A stretch of 16,774 nt of DNA from DATDYQ01 sp035288965 (GTDB lineage Archaea; Nanobdellota; Nanobdellia; SCGC-AAA011-G17; JAGVZF01). The stretch lies in NCBI GenBank assembly GCA_035288965.1, contig DATDYQ010000030.1, forward strand, positions 1 through 16,774. The letters run 5' to 3'. The notes under the pieces are model-generated. The model saw only the letters and a program-made list of their open reading frames with translations. It ran no database searches and was not told the origin of the DNA. Below, in pieces: positions 6,432 through 14,073 of this stretch. Both the position numbers and the translations under genes were made by a program. The first letter of the stretch is position 1, and each line of letters starts with the position of its first letter.

Positions 6432-7473
6432 ATTGTCTCTCTTTTATTATTTCAGGGAAATATGTATATTTATATTCTTCATTTGCCAGTAATGTTTCAT
6501 ATGTTCTTATTATATCCGGGAATTCTAGCCTTATCTGGTTTATTACTTTGTGAAATTCTTCTTCATTTTTTGTAATTACATAAACAAGAAAGTTCCATCT
6601 TCCTATTGTTTTAACAGCCCATAATACATTTTTATTGTTCTTTAGGAAATTTTTGAATTCTTCTTCATTTTTATTGTCCAAATTTTGCAGGCTTAAAAGA
6701 ACTGTGTAAACATAGTATCCCAGTATACTATAATTTATTGCTGGTCTAAATTCCAGAATGATGGTATTTTCAATCATGTTTTTAATCTTGTAAGAAACTG
6801 AATCTTGGCTCATGTTTAATTTTTTTGAGATGTCAACCATTGGTATTCTTGCATTGTTGGATATTAATTCTAATATATTTATATCATTTTTATCAACCTT
6901 TAAACTTTTATTTTTTGTTTTCATGAAATTTTTAAAGAAGCTTCCATCATTTTTTCCGGATTCTATTCTTATCGTTTCATCTAAAAGAGCTTCTGGAAAA
7001 GTTGAACTTTTTATGATTTTTAACAATATTAAAATTTCATAATTCTTTATAGGATATTTATTTATAATACTTGTAAAAACATGGTCTAGCTCCTCAAATT
7101 CTCTTACTACAAGTGCTAATTCATAATCTAACTTTCCAGAATATTTCAAAACAGCATTAATATTCTTGTTTTCTTTAAAGAACATTATCATTTCACTTTC
7201 TTTTTCTATATTTGGATGCAATTCTGTGAATATATGATATGAACTAAATCCTAATTTTTTAAGATTTATTAATGTTAAATAACCTGTTATCACATTGTTC
7301 TTTTCTAATCTGTTTATTCTGTATTTTACAGCGTCCCTTGTCAATCTGACATATTTACTTATCCTGGATAAAGAAAAACGGGCATTAATTGACAGCAATT
7401 TTAGTATTTTTTTATCTTTTAGATCTAGCTGGATTTGATTTTTATTTGATTCTGATTTCTCTAAAACCTTCAT
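6418..7473 (-). CDS. Tandem Lrp/AsnC-type transcriptional regulator
   Basis: 351-aa protein built from two fused Lrp/AsnC modules. Module one has an HTH at about residues 17-65 (LDLKDKKILKLLSINARFSL, DAVKYRINRLEKNNVI) and a RAM-like sensor domain to about 160. Module two has an HTH at about 193-243 (VDKNDINILELISNNARIPM, QDSVSYKIKNM) and a second sensor domain to about 345 (YVYTVLLSLQN, WNFLVYVITKNEEEFH). Ordinary Lrp proteins have one module of about 150 aa and dimerise; this is a covalent dimer. Such duplicates are frequent in DPANN-type archaea, as I recall. It leads a two-gene regulator operon and may sense an amino acid or small ligand. Its targets could include the redox operon downstream. 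Confidence 0.85.
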   Translation of the reverse strand: MKVLEKSESNKNQIQLDLKDKKILKLLSINARFSLSRISKYVRLTRDAVKYRINRLEKNNVITGYLTLINLKKLGFSSYHIFTELHPNIEKESEMIMFFKENKNINAVLKYSGKLDYELALVVREFEELDHVFTSIINKYPIKNYEILILLKIIKSSTFPEALLDETIRIESGKNDGSFFKNFMKTKNKSLKVDKNDINILELISNNARIPMVDISKKLNMSQDSVSYKIKNMIENTIILEFRPAINYSILGYYVYTVLLSLQNLDNKNEEEFKNFLKNNKNVLWAVKTIGRWNFLVYVITKNEEEFHKVINQIRLEFPDIIRTYETLLANEEYKYTYFPEIIKERQYDKE

Positions 7474-7492
7474 TTTTATTTAAAAACGAATA

Positions 7493-7503
7493 TAATATAT
7501 AAA
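7493..7503 (-). promoter_or_regulatory. TATA-like box for the Lrp-type regulator
   Basis: Minus-strand TTTATATATTA lies 20-30 nt before the ATG at 7473, predicting a leaderless transcript for the regulator pair. Confidence 0.45.
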
Positions 7504-7537
7504 TATTACGTTTTTTAATAAAATTTGCATAAAATAT

Positions 7538-7546
7538 TTTTTATAT
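7538..7546 (+). promoter_or_regulatory. TATA-like box for the MBL-fold gene
   Basis: TTTTTATAT lies about 42-50 nt before the ATG at 7588, giving a predicted leader of about 15-20 nt that would include the GGAGGT ribosome site at 7578-7583. Confidence 0.4.
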
Positions 7547-7587
7547 TCCTTAATATTATTAAAATTAAACAAATCTTGGAGGTAAAA

Positions 7588-8223
7588 ATGAAAATAAAAT
7601 TTTACGGAACAAGGGGAAGTTTTCCAACTGCTTCTTCAGAAGCAAGAGGGATATATACATTAAAATACGGAGGAAACACAACTTGTTTGTATTTAACTAC
7701 AAATAATAGTGAGAACTTTATAATTGATGCTGGCACTGGATCAAGGTTATTAGGAATGGATCTATTAAAAACACCTCAAAATGGTAAAACTCCAAAGATA
7801 CTCTTTACGCATGAGCATCAAGATCATGTTGAAGGAATACCATCTTTTGCTCCTTTTTATAATCCAGACAATGAATTCCATGTATATGCAAAAGAAAACC
7901 CAAGAAGGATAGAAGAATTATTGAGGGAAAGACAGAGAGTTGAATTTTTTCCAGTTGCATATAGCATTCCAGGAGTAGATGGAGTTCCATGTATGACTGC
8001 CGGGAAAATGCACCATGACATTGAAAAAGGAATTTTGACAGAAACAGTGGAAGTAAGTTACTGTGCAACTAATCATCCTGACGGATGTGTTGCTTATAAA
8101 TTTAGAGAAAGGAATAATATATTTATTTTTGGAGGAGATCATGAATTTGATCTTAAACCAGAAGTAGATGACAAACTAGCACAGTTTTATGAGGGATCTA
8201 AAATAATTGCTCTTGATACATAG
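7588..8223 (+). CDS. Metallo-beta-lactamase-fold hydrolase, N-terminal part cut by TAG
   Basis: Encodes residues 1-211 of an MBL-fold metal hydrolase of the cyclic-nucleotide-phosphodiesterase/RNase Z-like class. The start MKIKFYGTRGSFP with YGGNTTC near residue 28 is typical; GGAGGT at 7578-7583 and the TATA box fix it at 7588. Metal ligands are seen in THEHQDH (His75, His77, Asp79, His80), His163 in ATNHPDG, and Asp210. At codon 212 the frame meets TAG (8221-8223), exactly where relatives have Gln in a DAQY-like motif after that Asp; one C-to-T change from CAG would create it. The same frame continues with the missing family motifs. Without readthrough the product loses its last 80 residues and probably its activity. 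Confidence 0.85.
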   Translation: MKIKFYGTRGSFPTASSEARGIYTLKYGGNTTCLYLTTNNSENFIIDAGTGSRLLGMDLLKTPQNGKTPKILFTHEHQDHVEGIPSFAPFYNPDNEFHVYAKENPRRIEELLRERQRVEFFPVAYSIPGVDGVPCMTAGKMHHDIEKGILTETVEVSYCATNHPDGCVAYKFRERNNIFIFGGDHEFDLKPEVDDKLAQFYEGSKIIALDT

Positions 8224-8466
8224 TATTTACCAGAAGAGAGACAGAGAATGACTAAAGGCTGGGGCCATTCAGATTATGAGCAAGTCATCAATTTCATTTG
8301 TAAATTAAAGAATAGACCGGAGATTGTTGTAATGACACACCACGATCCAAATCATGATGATGCCTTTATTGATCATATGTATGTGAGATCATTGGATTAT
8401 GCAAAAACGAAGGATCTAAACTCTAGATTAATAATGGCATGTGAAGGATTGGAGTTAGAGTTATAA
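8224..8466 (+). pseudogene. C-terminal part of the MBL-fold hydrolase, after the in-frame TAG
   Basis: In the same frame and directly after the amber codon, this encodes YLPEERQRMTKGWGHSDYEQ, then EIVVMTHHDPNHDDAFIDH, ending in TAA. These are the conserved C-terminal MBL motifs of this family: GWGHS and a His-rich THHDP metal-binding end. Together with 7588-8223 the gene would make 292 residues, a normal family length. An internal ATG at 8248 has no Shine-Dalgarno or TATA-like sequence in proper place and would begin inside a domain, so separate expression is unlikely. Either the gene is a recent pseudogene, TAG is read through, or the base is a sequence error. Confidence 0.75.
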
Positions 8467-8495
8467 ACTTTTCCTTATTAGCTGGAGAAAGAAAA

Positions 8496-8840
8496 ATGTC
8501 TGAGCTTGTAAAAAGAATAAGAAATTGGACGATAGGAATTGGAATTGTAGCTATTTTAGCTTCTCCAGTATATAGCTATTATTTTACAGATAAAGTAAGA
8601 ACTGTAATTAATGAAACACAAGTTAAAAGATCCAATGGAGAAGATAAATATCTTGTTTTTACAGATTCCGGAGTTTTTGAAAATACTGATGTATGGTATA
8701 GGTTTAAATTTAGAAGTTCTGATTTGCAGAATAAAATTATGAAATTAAAAGGAAAAGAAGTTACAATAGAAAAATATGGGTGGAGATTCGGTCCTTTGTC
8801 GTGGTATGAAAATATTGTAGATGTTGAAGGGGTTAAATAA
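8496..8840 (+). CDS. DUF1523-like membrane-anchored protein
   Basis: 114-aa protein with one N-terminal transmembrane helix (about residues 9-30, WTIGIGIVAILASPVYSYYF) and an outside domain of about 80 residues. The domain pattern TQVKR near residue 41, YLVFTDSGVFENTD, KFRSSDLQNK and YGWRFGPLSWYENIVDVE resembles DUF1523, a family of unknown function found in bacteria and phages, as I recall. GGAG at 8484-8487 stands 8 nt before the ATG. It follows the broken MBL-fold gene by 29 nt and may share its transcript. The function is unknown; the small beta-rich domain might bind a ligand or a partner protein at the cell surface. Confidence 0.7.
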   Translation: MSELVKRIRNWTIGIGIVAILASPVYSYYFTDKVRTVINETQVKRSNGEDKYLVFTDSGVFENTDVWYRFKFRSSDLQNKIMKLKGKEVTIEKYGWRFGPLSWYENIVDVEGVK

Positions 8841-8887
8841 ATGGTTCTTTATTTTTATAAATCTTAACATGATTTAAATTTTAATAA

Positions 8888-10585
8888 TTATTTTATATCA
8901 AATATTTTTTCTATTTCTTTTAATGATTTGGAGTTTAAAACATCTTTTGATTCTGCCCATCCTCTTTTACATTGATAAACTCCGTATTCCATTAACCTTA
9001 ATTGTTCTTTATTGTGAGCATCTGTTCCTATTGAAATTTTAACACCATAATTAACTGTTTTTCTTATTAAAATATCATTTAGATCCAATCTTTCAGAACA
9101 ATTTGCCTCTAAACAGATATTATTGGATTTTGCATAATCTAAAACTTTTTCAAAATCAAATTCATATGGGAATCTTTGATTTACAATTCTTCCTGTAGGA
9201 TGAACAAAGATATTTACGTTTTCAAGCCCTTTTAAAACTCTGCTTGTCATTTTTGCCTTATCCATTTTAAATGACGAATGTACTCCGGCTGTTAAAATAT
9301 CTAATTTTTTAATCAGATGTTTAGGGAAATCCAGTTTTCCGTCAGGCAGGATATTAGCTTCTATACCTTTTAAAATTTTAAAATTTGAATAATTCCTGTT
9401 TAAAGAATCAATTTCTTCTATATATTTATTAAACTTTTTCTCATTTAAACCATTTGCAAATACCAAACCCCAGTGATCTGTCATTAAAATGTATTCATAA
9501 CCAAATCTAATCGCTTCATCTGCCATTTCTTTTATTGTGGAAGTTCCATCGCTGTATTTACTGTGAATTTGAAGGTCTCCCTTTATTTCATTGTACTTTA
9601 CTAATCTAGGAAGTTTATGCTCAAAAGCAGCCTCTATTTCCCCTTGATTTTCCCTTAATTCCGGTTCAATATAATCCATTCCCAGATGATTGTAAATCTC
9701 TTCTTCTGTTTTTCCGGCTACTATTTTATTTTTTGTATTAAACAAACCATACTCATTTAATTTTAGTTTTTTGTTAATTGCAATTCTTCTTAATGCTACA
9801 TTATGCTCTTTGTTTCCAATAAAATATTGCAATGCTGCTCCATAACTTTTTTCTTGAACTACTCTCAAGTCAACCTGCATTCCATTGAATAGCTTGACAG
9901 AGCTTTTTGTTGTTCCTTTAGCTAAGATATCCCTTATATTATCCAGAGAACAAAAATAATCCATCACTTTTTCAGACTGCGAAGTTTGAATTAATAAATC
10001 AACATCACCAATAGTTTCTTTTCTTCTTCTTAAGCTTCCGGCAATGTCAATTTTTTCAACATGTTTTAATTTTTTCAATTTTTTAACAATTAATTCAGCT
10101 AAAGGCAAAGCTTCCATTATCAGAAATCTTCTATTTTCAACAAAATTTTTTATTCCCTTAAGAATTTCCTGCTCTGTTTTTTCTCCAAAATTTTCCAGTT
10201 TTGATATCTTGTTCTGTTCAGCTGCTTTTTTTAAATCTGGAATTGTTTTTATTTTCAGCTTTTTATAAAGAACTTTTGCTTTTTTCGGTCCAACACCTGG
10301 AATATCCAGGATTCTCAAATCGATTGGAATCTTCTTCTTTAGGTCTTTATAGTACTTTAATTTTCCAGTTTCTATAAACTCTTTTATTTTTCCTTCTATT
10401 GCTTCTCCTATTCCAGGAATTTCCCTTAATTTATTTTGTTTGTAATAATCTAGAATGTCTGTATTTAATAATTCTATTGAGTGGGCTGCTCTCCTATATG
10501 CCATTGGCTTGAAAAAGTCCTCTTCTGTTAATTCCAGCAAATCTGCTATTTCATAAAATAATTTTGCTATTTCCTGATTTTTCAT
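8888..10585 (-). CDS. polX: Family X DNA polymerase with PHP exonuclease domain (PolX)
   Basis: 565-aa repair polymerase, a normal PolX length. Residues 1-160 hold the 8-kDa-like and helix-hairpin-helix region (REIPGIGEAIEGKI; ILDIPGVGPKKAKVLYKKL). The nucleotidyltransferase core has IAGSLRRRKETIGDVD, giving catalytic Asp194 and Asp196, and Asp239 in MQVDL. The C-terminal PHP phosphoesterase has HSKYSDG (His341, Asp346), TDH (His371), GIEAN (Glu409), GVHSSF (His436), VHPTGR (His462) and IGTDAHN (Asp522, His524), so the metal site appears complete. It should fill short gaps in base-excision repair and trim 3' ends. A TATA-like box at 10608-10617 supports the start. It is divergent from a small winged-helix-like gene and monocistronic. 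Confidence 0.95.
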   Translation of the reverse strand: MKNQEIAKLFYEIADLLELTEEDFFKPMAYRRAAHSIELLNTDILDYYKQNKLREIPGIGEAIEGKIKEFIETGKLKYYKDLKKKIPIDLRILDIPGVGPKKAKVLYKKLKIKTIPDLKKAAEQNKISKLENFGEKTEQEILKGIKNFVENRRFLIMEALPLAELIVKKLKKLKHVEKIDIAGSLRRRKETIGDVDLLIQTSQSEKVMDYFCSLDNIRDILAKGTTKSSVKLFNGMQVDLRVVQEKSYGAALQYFIGNKEHNVALRRIAINKKLKLNEYGLFNTKNKIVAGKTEEEIYNHLGMDYIEPELRENQGEIEAAFEHKLPRLVKYNEIKGDLQIHSKYSDGTSTIKEMADEAIRFGYEYILMTDHWGLVFANGLNEKKFNKYIEEIDSLNRNYSNFKILKGIEANILPDGKLDFPKHLIKKLDILTAGVHSSFKMDKAKMTSRVLKGLENVNIFVHPTGRIVNQRFPYEFDFEKVLDYAKSNNICLEANCSERLDLNDILIRKTVNYGVKISIGTDAHNKEQLRLMEYGVYQCKRGWAESKDVLNSKSLKEIEKIFDIK

Positions 10586-10607
10586 TGATAAAACAGTAAG
10601 AATCTAG

Positions 10608-10617
10608 TATATATAAA
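10608..10617 (-). promoter_or_regulatory. TATA-like box for polX
   Basis: Minus-strand TTTATATATA lies 23-32 nt before the polX ATG at 10585, predicting leaderless transcription. Confidence 0.5.
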
Positions 10618-10650
10618 TTTTAATATTCCTATAAGAGAATAACAATCTAT

Positions 10651-10660
10651 TTAAATATAT
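10651..10660 (+). promoter_or_regulatory. TATA-like box for the gene at 10678
   Basis: TTAAATATAT lies 18-27 nt before the ATG at 10678, consistent with a leaderless or nearly leaderless transcript divergent from polX. Confidence 0.4.
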
Positions 10661-10677
10661 CTAGGAAAATTTTTGTT

Positions 10678-10947
10678 ATGGACCCAATAATTATGTATCC
10701 TGAAAAACTTGAAGTATTAGCAATGCTTTACAAAGCCAAAAAACCTATTTACTATCTTGATATTATTAAGAGAGATGATTCAATATATTCTGCTGCATTA
10801 TATCTTACGATGGATGGCCTGGCGAATAGGGTAAATACTGAGCTCTCAGCGCCTAATGAAGATAGGTTATATTTTGAATTGAGTCGTAAAGGCAGAATAT
10901 ATGTTGATCATTTAATGAGACTAGCTTCAATGTTATCTTCAACTTAA
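10678..10947 (+). CDS. Small winged-helix-like protein, 89 aa
   Basis: 89-aa soluble protein of no family I can name. Its order, a helix (PEKLEVLAMLYKAKKPIYYLDI), a second helix, a recognition-like helix (AALYLTMDGLANRVNTEL), then a beta-hairpin-like RLYFELSRKGRIYVDHLMR, matches the shape of a single winged-helix domain; the SRKGRIYVD turn is typical of PadR/MarR-like wings. It may be a DNA-binding regulator, perhaps of its neighbours polX or the dipeptide operon, but this is inference. It overlaps the end of the convergent VanX-like gene by 4 nt. Confidence 0.6.
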   Translation: MDPIIMYPEKLEVLAMLYKAKKPIYYLDIIKRDDSIYSAALYLTMDGLANRVNTELSAPNEDRLYFELSRKGRIYVDHLMRLASMLSST

Positions 10948-11615
10948 TGTTTTTCAATTAAATGGTTGTTAAAATCCACTATACCATAAATAGAATTTAT
11001 CTTCTTTACAGCTGCCCAGCATTTATCACCATAACTCCAATGCCACCATTCTCGGGGATAATTAACAAAACCTGCTCTTCTCATGACCCTAATTAAAATT
11101 TTTCTGTTATGCTTTGCAGCTCTAGAAATTTCTCTGCAATATGTGTAAGCTTTAAAATTTAAATCATCAGGCTTTGTCCCCATGTCTATTTCATTACCAT
11201 ATTTATCAATAATAGTAATATCTACAGCACCGCCTGTTGAATGTGGTGGCAGTATTTTAACATCTGGCGGAGCAACAAATTTTGAAGCCTCTTTTCTTAT
11301 TTTGGCATTATTAAAATTGGGATGTTTGTTTTTTAATTCGATACAAAAATCTTTAAAGAATTTTTCCTGAATTTCTAATGGTCTATAAGCATCCAAGAGT
11401 AAAATCTTATATCCCTTAGGCAGTAAAGAATCTGCTTTGTTTAACATTTCTATTACTCTCTTTCTTAGATAAAAAGTATTTTCCTTCATTTCAGGATAAA
11501 TTCTTAGTGTAATATCATTGCAATATTTTCTGACATCCACTAAATGTTCATTGCATTCAATAACTTTGATTTTCAATTGATGATGGTCAGAGTAAATATT
11601 TGGGATTTTTACCAT
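10944..11615 (-). CDS. VanX-type D-Ala-D-Ala dipeptidase (peptidase M15D)
   Basis: 223-aa zinc dipeptidase of the VanX/DdpX family, which hydrolyses D-alanyl-D-alanine or related dipeptides. All key residues are present: DAYRP (Arg78), PHSTGGAVD with zinc ligands His125 and Asp132, and REWWHW with catalytic Glu189 and ligand His192. Also family-typical are the MGTKPDD segment and the RAGF before the catalytic motif. No signal peptide is seen, so it acts in the cytoplasm as VanX does. It is the last gene of the operon, 1 nt after the GNAT gene. In an archaeon without visible peptidoglycan genes the substrate is probably the dipeptide made by the ATP-grasp ligase of the same operon. Confidence 0.88.
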   Translation of the reverse strand: MVKIPNIYSDHHQLKIKVIECNEHLVDVRKYCNDITLRIYPEMKENTFYLRKRVIEMLNKADSLLPKGYKILLLDAYRPLEIQEKFFKDFCIELKNKHPNFNNAKIRKEASKFVAPPDVKILPPHSTGGAVDITIIDKYGNEIDMGTKPDDLNFKAYTYCREISRAAKHNRKILIRVMRRAGFVNYPREWWHWSYGDKCWAAVKKINSIYGIVDFNNHLIEKH

Positions 11616-11616
11616 T

Positions 11617-12066
11617 TTACATTATCTTTAAAGATAAATGAACCTGATTTGTACCGGGGATATACTCGTCTTTTACATGCCCACTAATCTCAAAGCCACA
11701 CTTTAAATAAAATGTTATGGTTCTTTGAGCATCAGCATCTGTCACCACATTTAGTATTACGTTTCCTTCATTTTTTTTACCGCATTCTTGCTTTATATAA
11801 TTTATAAGTTCTGTTCCAATGCCATTGTTTTGTAGATTCGGGCTAACAACAACTGTACCGATGTAATATGTTTTAACTTTTTTCTCCAATGTTATATATC
11901 CAATAATATTTTTATCTTCCAAAGCAACATAAGCATTGACATAATTTCCTTTTAAGGCATTGTCCCATTCAATAAGCATTTCTTCCAGATATTCTAAGCC
12001 TATTTCTTTTTTTAATATATCAAAAATTTCCGGTTTGTCATTTTCTATAATTTTTCTTATTAACAT
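11617..12066 (-). CDS. GNAT-family N-acetyltransferase
   Basis: 149-aa acetyltransferase of the GNAT fold. The acetyl-CoA binding motif A is VVVSPNLQNNGIGTELINYI (about residues 72-91) with the QNNGIG phosphate loop, followed by the beta5-alpha4 region NVVTDADAQRTITFYLKCGF that is typical of the family. It lies between the DapF-like epimerase (15 nt) and the VanX-like dipeptidase (1 nt), so it is translated with them. It may acetylate the free amine of the amino acid or dipeptide handled by the operon, a step used to protect or modify D-amino-acid products; the substrate cannot be read from sequence. Confidence 0.82.
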   Translation of the reverse strand: MLIRKIIENDKPEIFDILKKEIGLEYLEEMLIEWDNALKGNYVNAYVALEDKNIIGYITLEKKVKTYYIGTVVVSPNLQNNGIGTELINYIKQECGKKNEGNVILNVVTDADAQRTITFYLKCGFEISGHVKDEYIPGTNQVHLSLKIM

Positions 12067-12081
12067 TTTAATTCTAATTTT

Positions 12082-12822
12082 CTAAAAATATTCTACTGGT
12101 CCTTTAAGCAATAATTCTCCATCCAAAAGATCTATTTCTAATATACCACCAATATTATGGGCATAAACCGGAGATTTACAATCTTTTACTCTTAAAACAG
12201 CATAAGCAGATGCAATATTTCCTGTTCCACATGATTTTGTAATGTCTTCTACACCAACTTCATATGTAATAAGCTCTATATTACTACGGTCTATAAAATT
12301 TACAAAGTTAACATGTAATCCCTCAGGATGATTTACAGAATCCATTAAATTTTTACTATACCTTATTTCTCTACCCTCTTTAAATGCATCTTCTTTATTA
12401 AGATGATTAACAAATTTAACAATATGTGCCAAGCCAACATAAACAAAATACATCTCGTTTGATAATTTCTTAAATTCTCTTGGGAGACCCATATTTACTT
12501 CTATTAGTTTGTCATTAATAATCTTAACATGCTTAAGGCCATCTGCAGTATCTATAAAATCATCTTTATTTATATGGCCATGATCATATGAATAACGTGC
12601 GACACATCTTACACCATTTCCACACATTTCTTCTGTACCATCCCTGTCAAAATATTGCATCTTTATCCTACCATTATCAGTCTGGATAAATAATGCACCA
12701 TCGACATTGTTGCTCAAAGTTTCTTCTCTTACAAACTCTCTTTTGTCCAGTATTTTTTCTAAATCTTTGTCAGTTTCATCAATAACTATGAAAGTATTTC
12801 CGGCACCATGCATTTTTATCAT
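12082..12822 (-). CDS. DapF-fold amino acid epimerase/racemase with altered substrate pocket
   Basis: 246-aa member of the diaminopimelate epimerase family (usual length about 270), which inverts amino acids with two cysteines and no cofactor. Both are present: Cys67 in MCGNGVRC and Cys198 in SCGTG, with GAGNTF at 6-11, His133 in GLAHIV and Glu188. By my alignment, the residues that in DapF bind the distal carboxylate of the substrate are changed: Asn64 to Asp59 (FDRDG), Asn157 to Leu131 (GLAH for GNPH), Asn190 to His170 and Arg209 to Val189 (YEVG for YERG). So catalysis is likely but meso-diaminopimelate is a doubtful substrate; a histidine-racemase/CntK-like activity is one option. It sits 10 nt after the ligase gene. 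It ends in TAG. Confidence 0.82.
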   Translation of the reverse strand: MIKMHGAGNTFIVIDETDKDLEKILDKREFVREETLSNNVDGALFIQTDNGRIKMQYFDRDGTEEMCGNGVRCVARYSYDHGHINKDDFIDTADGLKHVKIINDKLIEVNMGLPREFKKLSNEMYFVYVGLAHIVKFVNHLNKEDAFKEGREIRYSKNLMDSVNHPEGLHVNFVNFIDRSNIELITYEVGVEDITKSCGTGNIASAYAVLRVKDCKSPVYAHNIGGILEIDLLDGELLLKGPVEYF

Positions 12823-12832
12823 TTTAAGATAT

Positions 12833-13969
12833 TTATAAGTCCAATTTACTAATCTCAGTTATAATGTTATACTCACTTATTTTGCCTAGAACCCTAAGCT
12901 CTTCTTTTTTTGATTGAACTAAAGATGCTATATTTTTTATTTTTGGTTTTGGAAATCTATCTTTATACATTTGGTTATTTTGGTTTCTTTCAATAGCTTC
13001 AATTAATATCATATTTATCATTGTGTTATAATCAATACCTGCATGTTTTGCTTCTATTGCCAGGTCACTCTCAGTGGGATGTAATCCTGGTAGAGGATTC
13101 ATCTCAAGAAAATATATCCTTTTGCTTTTGCCATTGTCCAGTTTTCTTTCCCTAAAATCCATTCTGTTATAATCATAACATCCTAAAGCATGATGTGCCA
13201 CTATTGTTTGTGTCACTAATTTTTTGTATAAGCTATCAAAATAGTTCAATACCTTACAATAATTTGGGTCTATGTCTTTTATATGAAGATCTCTTACCTT
13301 TGGTTTTGAAGGCATTTCATGTAAATCAAAGTACAACGGTGGCAGTACCAGATTACCGATCATCCCTACTGTATATTCTCTTCCATCCAAGTATTCTTCT
13401 GCTATTGCTGGTTCACTATAAGTGTTTATTATTTTCTTAACAGCTCTATAAAGCTGTAATTCATTTTCAACAACTGACTTTTGGTCCAAACCACTGCTTG
13501 TACCTTCTGCAGCCGGTTTTACTACAAGCGGAAAAGATAAACCTTTCTTTAATCTATCAGCATATTTCTCAAATCTTTGAAATGGTGGGTTGTTTACACC
13601 ATAATTTTCCAGGATTTCTCTTGTTGTAACCTTATCAAGCGCATTCGCTAAGCTTTGAGAGTCAGATCCTGTATGAGGTATGCAAAGAAATTCTAACATA
13701 GATGGTACCATTGATTCACGACTTTCTACTTCAGGAAGACCTTCTGCTATGTTAAATACGATATCAATTTCGCTTTTATATTTTTCAAGTTTATGGTAAA
13801 TAGACTCATCAGCTTCTAATAAAATTACCCTATTTCCAGTAGATTCTAATGCATTAATTACGGCGTTTATTGTAACTTCAGAATCCCACTCAATATATTT
13901 TGGGTCATTAATATATTCTTTTTTCATTACATTTGCTGTAAATCCTATTGTTAATCCTTTATTTACCAT
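12833..13969 (-). CDS. D-alanine-D-alanine ligase-like ATP-grasp enzyme
   Basis: 378-aa ATP-grasp ligase, first gene of the operon. The N-terminal domain has FNIAEGLPEVESRESMVPSM and IPHTGSD (98-103), then NALDKVTTRE; the ATP-grasp core has FPLVVKPAAEGTSSG (Lys151), EEYLDGREYTVG (191-202), DYNRMDF (Asp271) and FLEMNPLPGLHPTESDL (Glu289, Asn291 for Mg). It joins two amino acids with ATP via an acyl phosphate. The family is Ddl-like, but FNIAEG...RE and the EGTSSG loop differ from the classical REGSSVG of E. coli DdlB, so the amino acids used may differ from D-Ala. About 50 residues beyond the core are Lys/Glu-rich. A TATA-like box at 13991-14000 supports the start at 13969. Confidence 0.86.
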   Translation of the reverse strand: MVNKGLTIGFTANVMKKEYINDPKYIEWDSEVTINAVINALESTGNRVILLEADESIYHKLEKYKSEIDIVFNIAEGLPEVESRESMVPSMLEFLCIPHTGSDSQSLANALDKVTTREILENYGVNNPPFQRFEKYADRLKKGLSFPLVVKPAAEGTSSGLDQKSVVENELQLYRAVKKIINTYSEPAIAEEYLDGREYTVGMIGNLVLPPLYFDLHEMPSKPKVRDLHIKDIDPNYCKVLNYFDSLYKKLVTQTIVAHHALGCYDYNRMDFRERKLDNGKSKRIYFLEMNPLPGLHPTESDLAIEAKHAGIDYNTMINMILIEAIERNQNNQMYKDRFPKPKIKNIASLVQSKKEELRVLGKISEYNIITEISKLDL

Positions 13970-13990
13970 TCTAGAGTAGGATTAATCACA

Positions 13991-14000
13991 AATATTTAAA
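13991..14000 (-). promoter_or_regulatory. TATA-like box for the dipeptide operon
   Basis: Minus-strand TTTAAATATT lies 22-31 nt before the ATG at 13969 and is the only obvious promoter for the four tightly spaced genes down to 10944. Confidence 0.5.
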
Positions 14001-14073
14001 AGGCTTTCGTTATCGCAATGGATCCATGTCAAGTAAAGAGAATAAAGAAGATAGTTGTATATTAATTTCGAAT

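Noticed and set aside
7588..8466. Genome-wide reassignment of TAG as a sense codon
   Set aside because: TAG serves as the natural stop of the winged-helix gene (5957-5955) and of the DapF-like gene (12084-12082) with normal family lengths, so a general reassignment is unlikely; site-specific readthrough remains possible.
13195..13440. Plus-strand open frame opposite the ligase gene
   Set aside because: It is antisense to a well-supported ATP-grasp gene, lacks a promoter and has low-complexity hydrophobic translation; similar antisense frames opposite PolX, the Lrp-type regulator and the DoxX genes were dismissed for the same reason.
10944..13969. Lysine or peptidoglycan biosynthesis gene cluster
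   Set aside because: No dapA, dapB, lysA or mur genes are nearby, the epimerase pocket seems unsuited to diaminopimelate, and VanX removes rather than makes wall precursors. Genome-wide evidence would be needed to exclude it fully.
14018..14065. 15-codon frame upstream of the dipeptide operon
   Set aside because: Too short, no promoter in place, and not followed by a gene on that strand; no leader-peptide features.
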